Notes under the pieces: model-generated
What the model saw: the letters and a program-made list of their open reading frames with translations, nothing else
Databases searched by the model: none
Told to the model about the DNA's origin: nothing
Shown here: positions 6,953-14,573 of the stretch, one piece after another
How positions within the stretch are numbered: position 1 is the stretch's first letter
How the letters are laid out: each line of letters opens with the position of its first letter
Assembly: GCA_028869615.1 (NCBI GenBank)
Contig: JAGWRQ010000001.1
Coordinates: 1 to 28,091, forward strand
DNA: 28,091 bases
Direction: 5' to 3'
Origin: Candidatus Methylomirabilota bacterium
GTDB taxonomy: Bacteria; Methylomirabilota; Methylomirabilia; Methylomirabilales; Methylomirabilaceae
Translations under genes and position numbers: made by a program

Positions 6953-8782
6953 ATGAATGATGTGAACGAACTGAAAAGGGCTGAGCACCCACTGAACGTC
7001 TCGATCCCGGCTGATGGAGGGATCGGTCAAGAGAAGACGGATCTCGCCAACAGGCCGTCCTGGGCCAGCGAGGAGGATATCGACACCTTCGATCAGTTCG
7101 TCCAAAGGTTCTGGAATGGGGAGATTTCGCCCGATGAGTTCAAGCGGTTCCGTCTGCAGAACGGGATCTATGGGCAGCGGCAGGAAGGGGAACAGATGTT
7201 CCGGATCAAGATCCCCTGGGGCGGGCTGAGCGCGGCCCAACTGGAGCTGCTCGCCGAGTTGGCGGCCAAGGCCCCGAATGGGGTGGCCCACGTCACGACT
7301 CGTCAGAATATCCAGCTCCACTTCATTAAGCTCGATCAGGTGACAGGACTGATGAGGAGCTTGGCCTCGGTCGGACTGACGAATCGCGAGGCCTGTGGGA
7401 ACACCGTTCGTAATGTCACAGTCGGACACTGCGCCGGGGTCTGCCCTCAAGAACTGTTCGATGTCACTCCGTATGGTGAGGCGGTTGCGCGATTTCTCCT
7501 GCGCAATCCGATGAACCAGAACCTGCCCAGGAAGTTCAAAATCGCGTTTTCCGGCTGTTCCGACGACCTTGGTCTCAGTCCCATCCAGGATATCGGGGCG
7601 TGCGCTGCGCTCCGATCGACGGCAGGAAAGGAGGAACGTGGCTTTCAGCTCTATGTCGGGGGCGGTCTGGGTCCCCTGCCCCGCCTCGCGGAGTTGCTTG
7701 AAGAGTTTACGCCGGCAGATCGGCTCCTGCCGACAGTTGCCGCTATTGTACGTGTATTCGATCGTCTCGGTAACCGTGACGATCGGCACAAGGCCAGGAT
7801 GAAGTTTGTGCTGAACAAGCTGGGGATCGAGGCGTTTCGAACACTGGTGTTCCAGGAGCGGACCGGCCTTGAATCCACAATGGCCGGGCGGTTCCCACCG
7901 GTTGTTGTATGGGAGGAGGTCCCGCCCTATCGTGCATCGCCTGTTCCGGCAGGTTCCTCTACACAGCCTGACGATCCTGCTTACCGGCGGTGGCAAGCTA
8001 CCAATGTCTTCAAGCAGAAGCAGGTCGGGTACACCATGGTCTATATTCGTCTCGAACTTGGGGACATCACCTCAGCGCAGCTCAGGACCCTCGCCTTCGC
8101 GGCGCGTGAGTTCGGCGATGGCACCGTCCGGAATACGAACCAACAGAACTTCGCCCTCAGATGGATCCCCTCCGGGCGTCTGCCTGCCCTCTATCGTCTG
8201 CTGAGCGCGGTCGGTCTGGCGGCGCCATCGGCTGAACGGTTGGCAGATGTGACGGCTTGCCCGGGCGCCGATACCTGCCAGCTCGGAATTACCTCCTCTC
8301 GCGGCTTAGCGGCTGCTCTGGGAGCCCTCTGTGATGATGAACTGAAGGGCTTGGCGGATGAGACAGGGATCCGGATCAAGATTTCCGCCTGCCCGAACTC
8401 GTGTGGCCAGCACCATCTCGCCAATATCGGGTTGTATGGCGGCGCCAAAAAGTTCAACGGTCAACAGGTGCCGACCTACGAGATGTTGCTGGGCGCGAGA
8501 TTGACGCCAGGCCAGGCGAACTACGCTAAACCAGTAGCGCGCATTCCGGCAAAGAATGTCCCTGGCGCGGTGGAGGCTGTCCTCCATCTGTATCAGAAAG
8601 AGCGACAGGATGGCGAATCGTTCAACAGCTTTCTGGATCGCTTTGGGCTGGAGTCGGTCAAGACAGTCTTGGCGCCGTTCACAGACCTGCCGCCGGTCTC
8701 TGAGGCGCCGGATCACTATCTCGACTATAATACTGAAGAGCCGTTTTCCATCCATATCGGTCCTGGTGAGTGCGCCTCGTAG
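6953..8782 (+). CDS. Ferredoxin-type assimilatory sulfite (or nitrite) reductase, siroheme/4Fe-4S
   Basis: The 609-residue enzyme has two ferrodoxin-like/sulfite-reductase repeats. The siroheme-4Fe4S signature is intact: C436-x5-C442 (TACPGADTC) and C480-x3-C484 (SACPNSCGQHH). The first half carries GNTVRNVTVGHCAGVCP and KFKIAFSGCSDD, typical of NirA/SirA-type single-subunit enzymes. The reaction is a six-electron reduction of sulfite to sulfide, probably from ferredoxin. Sequence alone does not separate sulfite from nitrite reductase, but the APS reductase and ATP sulfurylase genes downstream favour sulfite. The ATG at 6953 has GGAGAGGG six bases upstream, better than an in-frame ATG at 6935. 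Length is slightly above the usual 550-600. Confidence 0.88.
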   Translation: MNDVNELKRAEHPLNVSIPADGGIGQEKTDLANRPSWASEEDIDTFDQFVQRFWNGEISPDEFKRFRLQNGIYGQRQEGEQMFRIKIPWGGLSAAQLELLAELAAKAPNGVAHVTTRQNIQLHFIKLDQVTGLMRSLASVGLTNREACGNTVRNVTVGHCAGVCPQELFDVTPYGEAVARFLLRNPMNQNLPRKFKIAFSGCSDDLGLSPIQDIGACAALRSTAGKEERGFQLYVGGGLGPLPRLAELLEEFTPADRLLPTVAAIVRVFDRLGNRDDRHKARMKFVLNKLGIEAFRTLVFQERTGLESTMAGRFPPVVVWEEVPPYRASPVPAGSSTQPDDPAYRRWQATNVFKQKQVGYTMVYIRLELGDITSAQLRTLAFAAREFGDGTVRNTNQQNFALRWIPSGRLPALYRLLSAVGLAAPSAERLADVTACPGADTCQLGITSSRGLAAALGALCDDELKGLADETGIRIKISACPNSCGQHHLANIGLYGGAKKFNGQQVPTYEMLLGARLTPGQANYAKPVARIPAKNVPGAVEAVLHLYQKERQDGESFNSFLDRFGLESVKTVLAPFTDLPPVSEAPDHYLDYNTEEPFSIHIGPGECAS

Positions 8783-8847
8783 TCGTCGGATCAAGAGATT
8801 GCCGAAGCAGGCTGGGTCGATCGGCATAACACATGAGAGGAGATGGG

Positions 8848-9831
8848 ATGAGGAGACAGATCGTCAAGCTGGTCCTGTGGATAACCGGACTGGCCTTGGT
8901 AGTGGGAATCACATCATGGATCGGCCAGGCGTGGGCGTACGAAGCCTGGGTGACAAATCAGGAAGATCATACCGTCATCGTGATCGATACTGAAACCAAT
9001 AAGGTAATCGACACGATTACGCCGGGCGGTAAAAAACCTCACAATATCGCCTTTTCGCCTGATGCCACCTATGCCTTTATCGCGAATGCCGCATCCAACG
9101 ATGTGAGCATGATCGAGGTGAAGACAAGAAAGTTGGTCGCTACGTTACCCGCTGGAACCAAGGCCCATGGCCCTGCCGTCACTCCGGACGGACGGCAGCT
9201 CTGGGTGGCGAACCCGGGGTCAAACGATGTCACGGTCATTGATCTGGAGCGTCGACAAACGATCGATACGATCCCAGTCGGGAAGGCCCCAGCGCTTGTG
9301 GTCTTTGACCCGAAGGGCGTACGAGCCTATGTCAGTAACGGAGGTTCAGGCGACCTGTCGGTGATCGATGTAAAGAGTCGCAAGATCGTGACGACGATCG
9401 AGGCGGGTAAAGGCGCTATGGGGACGGACGTCACGTGGGACGGAAAGCTCCTGCTGGTTACGGCAGGAGATGTAGATCGGGTCGATGTCATCCATCTCAT
9501 GAATCACCAGGTTGCGGCACGGATTGCCCGCGAGGGCGAGCCCCATGGCCTGGTGATCTCACCCGATGGGAAGCAGGCGTATGTGGCCAGTCGAAAGGCG
9601 AATGTGGTCTCGGTCATCGACTGCAAGGCGTTGAAGATCGTAAAAGATATTCCGGCCGGCAGGCGGATCGATATTTTGACCATCACGCCGGACGGCCGTC
9701 GCCTGTACGTGACCAGCCGTGATACCAACAGCGTAATTGTCATCGATACGCTGACAGACAAGATTGTCGCCGAGATCCCGACAGGAAAAGATCCGCACGG
9801 GATCGCCATACTCCCTGCGAGTCACCACTAA
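8848..9831 (+). CDS. Secreted YVTN-type beta-propeller repeat protein
   Basis: The predicted 327-residue protein has an N-terminal signal peptide (MRRQIVK, a hydrophobic core, then cleavage likely after GQAWA). About seven repeats of roughly 42 residues follow. Each carries a version of D(G/A)xxxYVxN, then NDVxVID, then a basic residue and I-(x)-TIPxG. This is the surface-layer/YVTN (NHL-like) beta-propeller pattern of periplasmic or surface proteins. No catalytic residues are evident, and similar repeats occur in nitrite-reductase-like propellers without haem ligands. It sits between sulfite reductase and APS reductase on the same strand, which is unexpected for a cytoplasmic pathway. A binding or scaffold role is a guess. 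The start was chosen for its GAGAGGAG ribosome site. Confidence 0.83.
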   Translation: MRRQIVKLVLWITGLALVVGITSWIGQAWAYEAWVTNQEDHTVIVIDTETNKVIDTITPGGKKPHNIAFSPDATYAFIANAASNDVSMIEVKTRKLVATLPAGTKAHGPAVTPDGRQLWVANPGSNDVTVIDLERRQTIDTIPVGKAPALVVFDPKGVRAYVSNGGSGDLSVIDVKSRKIVTTIEAGKGAMGTDVTWDGKLLLVTAGDVDRVDVIHLMNHQVAARIAREGEPHGLVISPDGKQAYVASRKANVVSVIDCKALKIVKDIPAGRRIDILTITPDGRRLYVTSRDTNSVIVIDTLTDKIVAEIPTGKDPHGIAILPASHH

Positions 9832-9927
9832 GCCTGCGCATATCCGTCGATAACGATAATTCGGTGGTCATCTTGCGTATAGCTGCGTGAATGGTAATAC
9901 GTTGGTGTGTTCCAACAAGGAGGAATG

Positions 9928-10713
9928 ATGGGAGGAGAATCGGGAGTGCAGAGCGTGAATCAAGGAAGTAGGACGTTATCTGTGGAAGGTGTGGCGGAGT
10001 TGAATCAACGGTTTCGAGGCGCCAAACCGGAGGTAGTGCTTCAATGGGCGATCGATACCTTCGCCTCCAAGCTGGCGCTTGCCAGCAGTTTCGGGGCTGA
10101 AGATATGGTGCTGATCGATATGCTGTCGAAGATCGAGCCGCCGATCACGATCTTTACCCTGGACACCGGTCGGTTGCACGAGGAGACGTACGATGTGATG
10201 GAGCGGACCCGGGAACGCTACAAGGTTGCGATTCAGAGCTACTTCCCGGGGCGAGACGCCGTGGAGGCGCTGGAGCGGGAGCGCGGGTTTTATTCGTTCC
10301 GGCAGAGTGTTGAGGAACGGAAGTTCTGCTGTCGCGTTCGAAAGGTGGAGCCGCTCGGTCGGGCGCTGAAGAGCGTTGACGCGTGGATCACCGGGCTCCG
10401 GCGTGAGCAGGCAGCGACCCGCACCGGCATCGACGCCGTCGAGATCGATGCGAGCCATGGCTCAATCGTCAAGATCAATCCGCTCGTCGATTGGACCGAG
10501 CCGCAGGTCTGGGCGTATATCCGCGAGCACCATGTGCCCTACAACGCCCTCCATGATCAGGGATTCCCCAGTATCGGCTGCTCGCCGTGCACGCGGGCGA
10601 TCAAGCCGGGCGAAGATGTACGAGCGGGACGGTGGTGGTGGGAAAGCCCCGCGACCAAGGAGTGCGGGTTGCATGTTGACAGTAAGCATGGCGATCACGG
10701 TCGAAGCAGCTAA
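9928..10713 (+). CDS. cysH: Adenylylsulfate (APS) reductase, 4Fe-4S type
   Basis: The 261-residue enzyme belongs to the PAPS/APS reductase family. C134-C135 (KFCCRVRKVEPL) and C218-x2-C221 (IGCSPCTRAI) form the CC-CxxC 4Fe-4S motif that marks APS rather than PAPS reductases. C246 in KECGLH is the catalytic cysteine that forms the S-sulfo intermediate. FTLDTGRLHEETY and WITGLRREQ are family signatures. It reduces APS to sulfite and AMP using thioredoxin. ATP sulfurylase follows 33 bp downstream and no APS kinase is seen, consistent with an APS-direct route. AGGAGG four bases before the ATG at 9928 decides the start; a GTG at 9907 is also in frame. Confidence 0.92.
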   Translation: MGGESGVQSVNQGSRTLSVEGVAELNQRFRGAKPEVVLQWAIDTFASKLALASSFGAEDMVLIDMLSKIEPPITIFTLDTGRLHEETYDVMERTRERYKVAIQSYFPGRDAVEALERERGFYSFRQSVEERKFCCRVRKVEPLGRALKSVDAWITGLRREQAATRTGIDAVEIDASHGSIVKINPLVDWTEPQVWAYIREHHVPYNALHDQGFPSIGCSPCTRAIKPGEDVRAGRWWWESPATKECGLHVDSKHGDHGRSS

Positions 10714-10746
10714 GGCGAGAGGCCGATATCGACGGGAGAACAGATA

Positions 10747-11940
10747 ATGTCGGAATCGAAGGAATTGTCGGAGAGCGAGGCGCTGGCGCCGATCCTTCCA
10801 CACGGCGGGCGGCTCGTCTCACGGGTGTTGACGGGAGAGGCCAGGGCCGACGCGATCGGCAGGGCGCGAGACCTCCCGATGATCTCGCTGAACGCCAGGG
10901 CTATCTCTGATGTGGAGTGTCTGGCCACCGGTGTGTTCAGCCCGCTCGAAGGGTTTATGAATCGGGCCGACTATGAAGGGGCCGTTCATGAGATGCGCCT
11001 GAAGAGCGGTATACTGTGGACGCTGCCGATCACCTTGGCCGCGCCTAAGGATGATGTGGCGACGCTGAAACCGGGAGGCGAGGCGGCGTTACTGGACTCG
11101 GACGGCGAATTGCTTGGTCTGCTTTCGGTGGAGGAGATCTTCCCCTATGACAAGCGAGCGGAGGCGTGCCTGGTCTACAGCACCGAAGAGACGCGCCACC
11201 CGGGTGTACAGTACCTGTACCAGCGAGGTGATCTCCTGATAGGCGGAGCCGTCAGCTTGATTCGCCCACCGTCGCTGCCGGGGTTCGAAGACTATTACTG
11301 CGTGCCGGCTGAGACACGGCGACGATTCAAAGAGCGCGGATGGCAGACTATTGTCGGGTTTCAGACCCGCAACCCGATTCATCGATCGCATGAGTACATC
11401 CAGAAGTGCGCGCTGGAGTTGATGGACGGTCTGCTGATCCACCCATTGGTCGGTCGGACAAAGCTCGATGATGTTCCATCGGAGATCCGTCTTCGCTGCT
11501 ATCGCGCGCTTGAGGAACGCTACTTCCCGAAGGAGCGCGTGATGCTGAGCGTCTTCCCAGGCGCTATGCGGTACGCTGGCCCACGGGAGGCGGTCTTCCA
11601 CGCCCTGGTCCGGAAGAACTACGGCTGCACCCACTTCATCGTTGGACGGGACCCCGCTGGAGTAGGGGGCTACTATCATCCGTATGCGGCGCGCGACCTC
11701 TTCCTGCGGCTCAAGCGAGACGAACTGGACATCACTCCGCTCTTCTTCGATGAGGCGTTCTTCTGTCGTCGCTGCGATGGGATGGCCTCGGCCAAAACCT
11801 GCCCGCATGAGGCATCCGAACGGGTCACGCTGAGCGGCACACGCGTTCGGGAGCTCCTTCGGAACGGTGAGCCGCTGCCGGAAGAGTTCACGCGGCCGGA
11901 AGTCTCCGAAATCCTGGCGGAATGGATGCAGGGGGTGTGA
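10747..11940 (+). CDS. sat: ATP sulfurylase (sulfate adenylyltransferase)
   Basis: The 397-residue protein is a homomeric Sat-type ATP sulfurylase. An N-terminal PUA-like domain is followed by the catalytic domain with QTRNPIHRSHEY (206-217) and GRDPAGVG (300-307), both ATP-binding signatures. C340, C343, C352 and H354 form a probable zinc site seen in Sat from many bacteria and archaea. It has no APS-kinase extension. It makes APS from sulfate and ATP for the APS reductase just upstream. Its stop (TGA, 11938-11940) directly abuts the stop of the convergent rhodanese gene, with no intergenic base. Confidence 0.95.
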   Translation: MSESKELSESEALAPILPHGGRLVSRVLTGEARADAIGRARDLPMISLNARAISDVECLATGVFSPLEGFMNRADYEGAVHEMRLKSGILWTLPITLAAPKDDVATLKPGGEAALLDSDGELLGLLSVEEIFPYDKRAEACLVYSTEETRHPGVQYLYQRGDLLIGGAVSLIRPPSLPGFEDYYCVPAETRRRFKERGWQTIVGFQTRNPIHRSHEYIQKCALELMDGLLIHPLVGRTKLDDVPSEIRLRCYRALEERYFPKERVMLSVFPGAMRYAGPREAVFHALVRKNYGCTHFIVGRDPAGVGGYYHPYAARDLFLRLKRDELDITPLFFDEAFFCRRCDGMASAKTCPHEASERVTLSGTRVRELLRNGEPLPEEFTRPEVSEILAEWMQGV

Positions 11941-12603
11941 TCAAGTCGTTGGCGGTTTCGACGGTCGGATAGTAGGGTAGTTGGCGTCGAGCCAGTTGCC
12001 CATGCCGCCAGGTACGTTGCTAACCCTTGGGAAGTCGTGATGCAGCAGGATACTGGCCGCCGTACTGCTGCGTAAGCCTTCCTGGCAGATCAGGATGATC
12101 TCTTTGCGTGGGTCGAGCGAGCCGGCGCGCTGCCAGATCTCTCCGAGCGGGATGAGTAGCGCGCCGTTGATGTAGCCCAACTCCCACTCAAAGGGCTCGC
12201 GCACGTCGATCAGCACCAGCGCATCGTGGGGAGCGTTCAGTCGTTGCTGGAGCGCGGCAGCAGGCATCCGTGGCAATGCAGCAAGCGGCAGTCCTTGGTC
12301 GCGCCACGTGTCGGTCCCTGTCGTGACGATACCCAAGAGGGGGTTGTGGTGTACTCCATGGAGGGCATTGCCAGCGGCCTCGGCAATACTCGGCTCGTCG
12401 GAGAGCAGTACGATTGAGGGACCGGGCGGAATCGCGGTCGCGACACGTTCAGGGAAGCTTTTGCGACTGAAGACGACGCTGATACTTCCCGGGATGTGGC
12501 TCGAGGCAAACGCCTCGTGCGGGCGCATATCGATCAGCAGCGAGCCGGTCGCTAATGCGCTCTTCGTCTGATAAGGCGTTAACGTTGGTATCTCGGTTAG
12601 CAT
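11941..12603 (-). CDS. Two-domain rhodanese protein, N-domain inactive, C-domain active
   Basis: The 220-residue product contains two rhodanese-like domains. The first (about 8-105) has the fold signature LLIDMRPHEAFASSHIPGSI, but VLLSDE stands where the catalytic cysteine loop should be, so it is probably inactive. The second (about 115-208) has VLIDVREPFEWELGYINGA and the active-site loop C173-QEGLRS. It likely transfers sulfane sulfur, for example from thiosulfate. In mycobacteria the E1 enzyme MoeZ carries its own rhodanese domain; here the E1 fusion lacks one, so this separate protein could supply sulfur to the carrier. That link is inference. AGGAAG lies about ten bases before the ATG at 12603. 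Confidence 0.85.
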   Translation of the reverse strand: MLTEIPTLTPYQTKSALATGSLLIDMRPHEAFASSHIPGSISVVFSRKSFPERVATAIPPGPSIVLLSDEPSIAEAAGNALHGVHHNPLLGIVTTGTDTWRDQGLPLAALPRMPAAALQQRLNAPHDALVLIDVREPFEWELGYINGALLIPLGEIWQRAGSLDPRKEIILICQEGLRSSTAASILLHHDFPRVSNVPGGMGNWLDANYPTIRPSKPPTT

Positions 12604-12648
12604 TGCGCTATCACTTCCTATGGAAGCCACTTGAGGCGGGTTTGAGGC

Positions 12649-12677
12649 TTTACGAGTTTCTTTATACAGTTTATACT
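12649..12677 (+). promoter_or_regulatory. Candidate promoter for the NIL-thrC-cysO operon
   Basis: TTTACG (12649-12654) and TATACT (12672-12677) are separated by 17 bp, and the first gene starts 53 bp downstream. A 7-bp direct repeat TTTATAC at 12661 and 12670 overlaps the -10 region. The gap is divergent from the rhodanese gene. Confidence 0.45.
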
Positions 12678-12730
12678 TCGAGCATGAAAGGCTCAAGCGG
12701 AATCTACAAGATCGATCTTCGAGAGAGGCG

Positions 12731-12970
12731 ATGACAAAAAAGCGTGTGCACCTGACGTTTACCGGTAAGCTGACTGAGGAGCCGATCCTGTGGCAGTTGA
12801 GCCAGACGTTCGATTTGGTCTTCAATATTCGCCAGGCCGATTTTACCGAGGGGATCGGGTGGATCATGGCTGAACTCGAGGGCGACCCACAGCCGCTTGA
12901 AAATGGGATCAAGTGGCTGGAGGATCGTGGTGTCCACGTGGCGCCGATTGAGCAGGATATTGTTTCTTGA
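12731..12970 (+). CDS. Stand-alone NIL-domain protein (first copy)
   Basis: This 79-residue protein corresponds to a NIL domain: RVHLTFTGKLTEEPILWQLSQTF, then DFTEGIGWIMAELEGD, then a final helix ENGIKWLEDRGVHV. The NIL fold is the ferredoxin-like substrate-sensing domain at the C-terminus of methionine ABC transporter ATPases. It also occurs in proteins tied to homocysteine formation in anaerobes. Here it is free and lies directly upstream of a second NIL gene. A GAGAGAGG motif sits just before the ATG. A role in binding a sulfur amino acid or assisting sulfur transfer is inference. Confidence 0.8.
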   Translation: MTKKRVHLTFTGKLTEEPILWQLSQTFDLVFNIRQADFTEGIGWIMAELEGDPQPLENGIKWLEDRGVHVAPIEQDIVS

Positions 12971-13025
12971 AGAGCGCGATTTGCGCTTGACAGGGGCTTT
13001 TCATTTCACAAAAAGAGGTCATGTG

Positions 13026-13262
13026 ATGCCAAAACGGATGATCACGCTCATCTACCCGCAGGCGCTCATCAAAGAGCCGGTGATCTACCGTCTTTCGCGG
13101 CAATTCAAGCTTATTCCCACTATCCGTCGGGCGCGAGTGACGGAGCAGACGGGCGAGGTGATGCTGGAGCTGGACGGCGAGGAGGACGCGTTGAATAAAG
13201 GGATCGCCTACCTGGCCGGTTTGGGGATCAGGGTGGAGCCGACTCCGGAGAAGGGACGCTGA
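13026..13262 (+). CDS. Stand-alone NIL-domain protein (second copy)
   Basis: The 78-residue product is a paralogue of the preceding protein, with MITLIYPQALIKEPVIYRLSRQF, EQTGEVMLELDGEED and a final helix NKGIAYLAGLGIRV. I chose the ATG at 13026, with GAGG about eight bases upstream. An upstream in-frame ATG at 12897 would overlap the first NIL gene and add a non-family extension. It ends one base before the start of the threonine-synthase-like gene, so the two are probably translationally coupled. Two tandem NIL proteins may form a heterodimer. Confidence 0.82.
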   Translation: MPKRMITLIYPQALIKEPVIYRLSRQFKLIPTIRRARVTEQTGEVMLELDGEEDALNKGIAYLAGLGIRVEPTPEKGR

Positions 13263-13263
13263 G

Positions 13264-14526
13264 ATGGCGCTGATAAAGGGCTTGAAGTGCAGGGAATGCG
13301 GCAGGCCATACCCTGCCGATCCCCTACATGTCTGTGAGTACTGTTTCGGGCCGCTTGAGGTCGATTACGATTACGACGCACTTCGAGGCAGACTGACCAG
13401 AAAGGCGATCGAGGCCGGTCCGCCCAGCATCTGGCGATACAAGGCGCTGCTGCCGATCGAAGGGGAGCCCGTGGTCGGGAGACATTGCGGGATGACACCC
13501 CTCGTGAGGGCCAACAACCTGGCGCGCGCGTTGGGTATGCAGGAGGTCTATGTCAAGAACGATACCGTGAGCCATCCCACCTTTTCATTTAAGGACCGGG
13601 TCGTGGCGGTGGCGGTGACGAAGGCTGTGGAGTTCGACTTCAAGGTGGTGGCCTGCGCCTCTACCGGCAACCTGGCCAACTCGGTGGCGGCCCATGCCGC
13701 CGAAGGAGGGCTTCCAAGCTTCGTCTTTGTGCCGGCCGACCTTGAGCAGGGCAAGGTATTGGGCACCCTGATCTATAACCCGAAGCTAGTGGCCGTGGAC
13801 GGCAACTACGATGAAGTCAACCGTCTCTGCAGCGAGATCGCCGATAAATATGGGTGGGCATTTGTGAACATCAATATCCGGCCTTACTACGCTGAGGGCT
13901 CTAAGACCTTTGGGTACGAGGTGGCAGAGCAGCTTGGCTGGCGCGCGCCCCAGCACATCGTTGTGCCGGCCGCGGGAGGCTCGCTGGTCACGAAGATCTT
14001 GAAGGGGCTCAAGGAGTTCGATCGACTCGGTCTCCTGAATGACGGCTGCCACACGCGGATGCATGTGGCCCAGGCTGAAGGGTGTGGCCCCATTGTCACC
14101 GCGATCAAGGCGAACAGCGAGATCATCAGGCCGGTGAAGCCGAAGACTATCGCCAAGTCGCTCGCCATCGGGAACCCGGCAGACGGCTACTACGCCTACA
14201 AGGTTGTCAAGGAGAGTGGCGGCCATGGGGAGCATGCCACGGACGAGGAGATTGTGGAGGCGATGAAGCTGTTAGCGAGCACCGAAGGGATCTTCGCCGA
14301 GACGGCAGGTGGGGTGACGGTCGCGGCAGCCAAGCGGCTGATCGAGCAGGGGCGGATCCCCAGAGACGAAAGTCTGGTGCTCTGCATCACCGGCAACGGG
14401 CTGAAGACCCAGGAGGCGGTGGCCTCATCATTGAAGGTTCGGTTGCACATCAAGCCGACTCTTCGATCATTCGATGAGGCGATGATTTCTCATGATATCG
14501 ACGTGACGCCGAAAAGTGGGAATTGA
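13264..14526 (+). CDS. thrC: Threonine synthase or threonine-synthase-like PLP enzyme
   Basis: The 420-residue fold-type II PLP enzyme begins with a zinc-ribbon (C9, C12, C24, C27). PLP lysine K110 is in HPTFSFKDR, the STGN loop at 133-136 and the phosphate loop PAAGGS at about 235-240. It ends with CITGNGLKT. These are the features of threonine synthase, which converts O-phosphohomoserine to threonine. No other threonine gene is nearby; its operon partners are two NIL proteins and a CysO-type sulfur carrier. Members of this family have evolved sulfur chemistry (cysteate synthase of Methanosarcina), so a sulfur-transfer role is conceivable. The conservative call is ThrC. Confidence 0.8.
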   Translation: MALIKGLKCRECGRPYPADPLHVCEYCFGPLEVDYDYDALRGRLTRKAIEAGPPSIWRYKALLPIEGEPVVGRHCGMTPLVRANNLARALGMQEVYVKNDTVSHPTFSFKDRVVAVAVTKAVEFDFKVVACASTGNLANSVAAHAAEGGLPSFVFVPADLEQGKVLGTLIYNPKLVAVDGNYDEVNRLCSEIADKYGWAFVNINIRPYYAEGSKTFGYEVAEQLGWRAPQHIVVPAAGGSLVTKILKGLKEFDRLGLLNDGCHTRMHVAQAEGCGPIVTAIKANSEIIRPVKPKTIAKSLAIGNPADGYYAYKVVKESGGHGEHATDEEIVEAMKLLASTEGIFAETAGGVTVAAAKRLIEQGRIPRDESLVLCITGNGLKTQEAVASSLKVRLHIKPTLRSFDEAMISHDIDVTPKSGN

Positions 14527-14573
14527 GAGACGAGTATGAAAACGGCAAGGGATTATCGAAAGGAGCGAGATCG

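Noticed and set aside
6863..7996. Long minus-strand open frame opposite sulfite reductase
   Set aside because: Antisense shadow with no domain and arginine/proline-rich composition; the plus-strand gene has clear motifs.
9875..9902. Promoter before cysH: TTGCGT with TAATAC 16 bp later
   Set aside because: The -10 match is poor and the gap is only 96 bp in a likely operon, so it was not listed as a feature.
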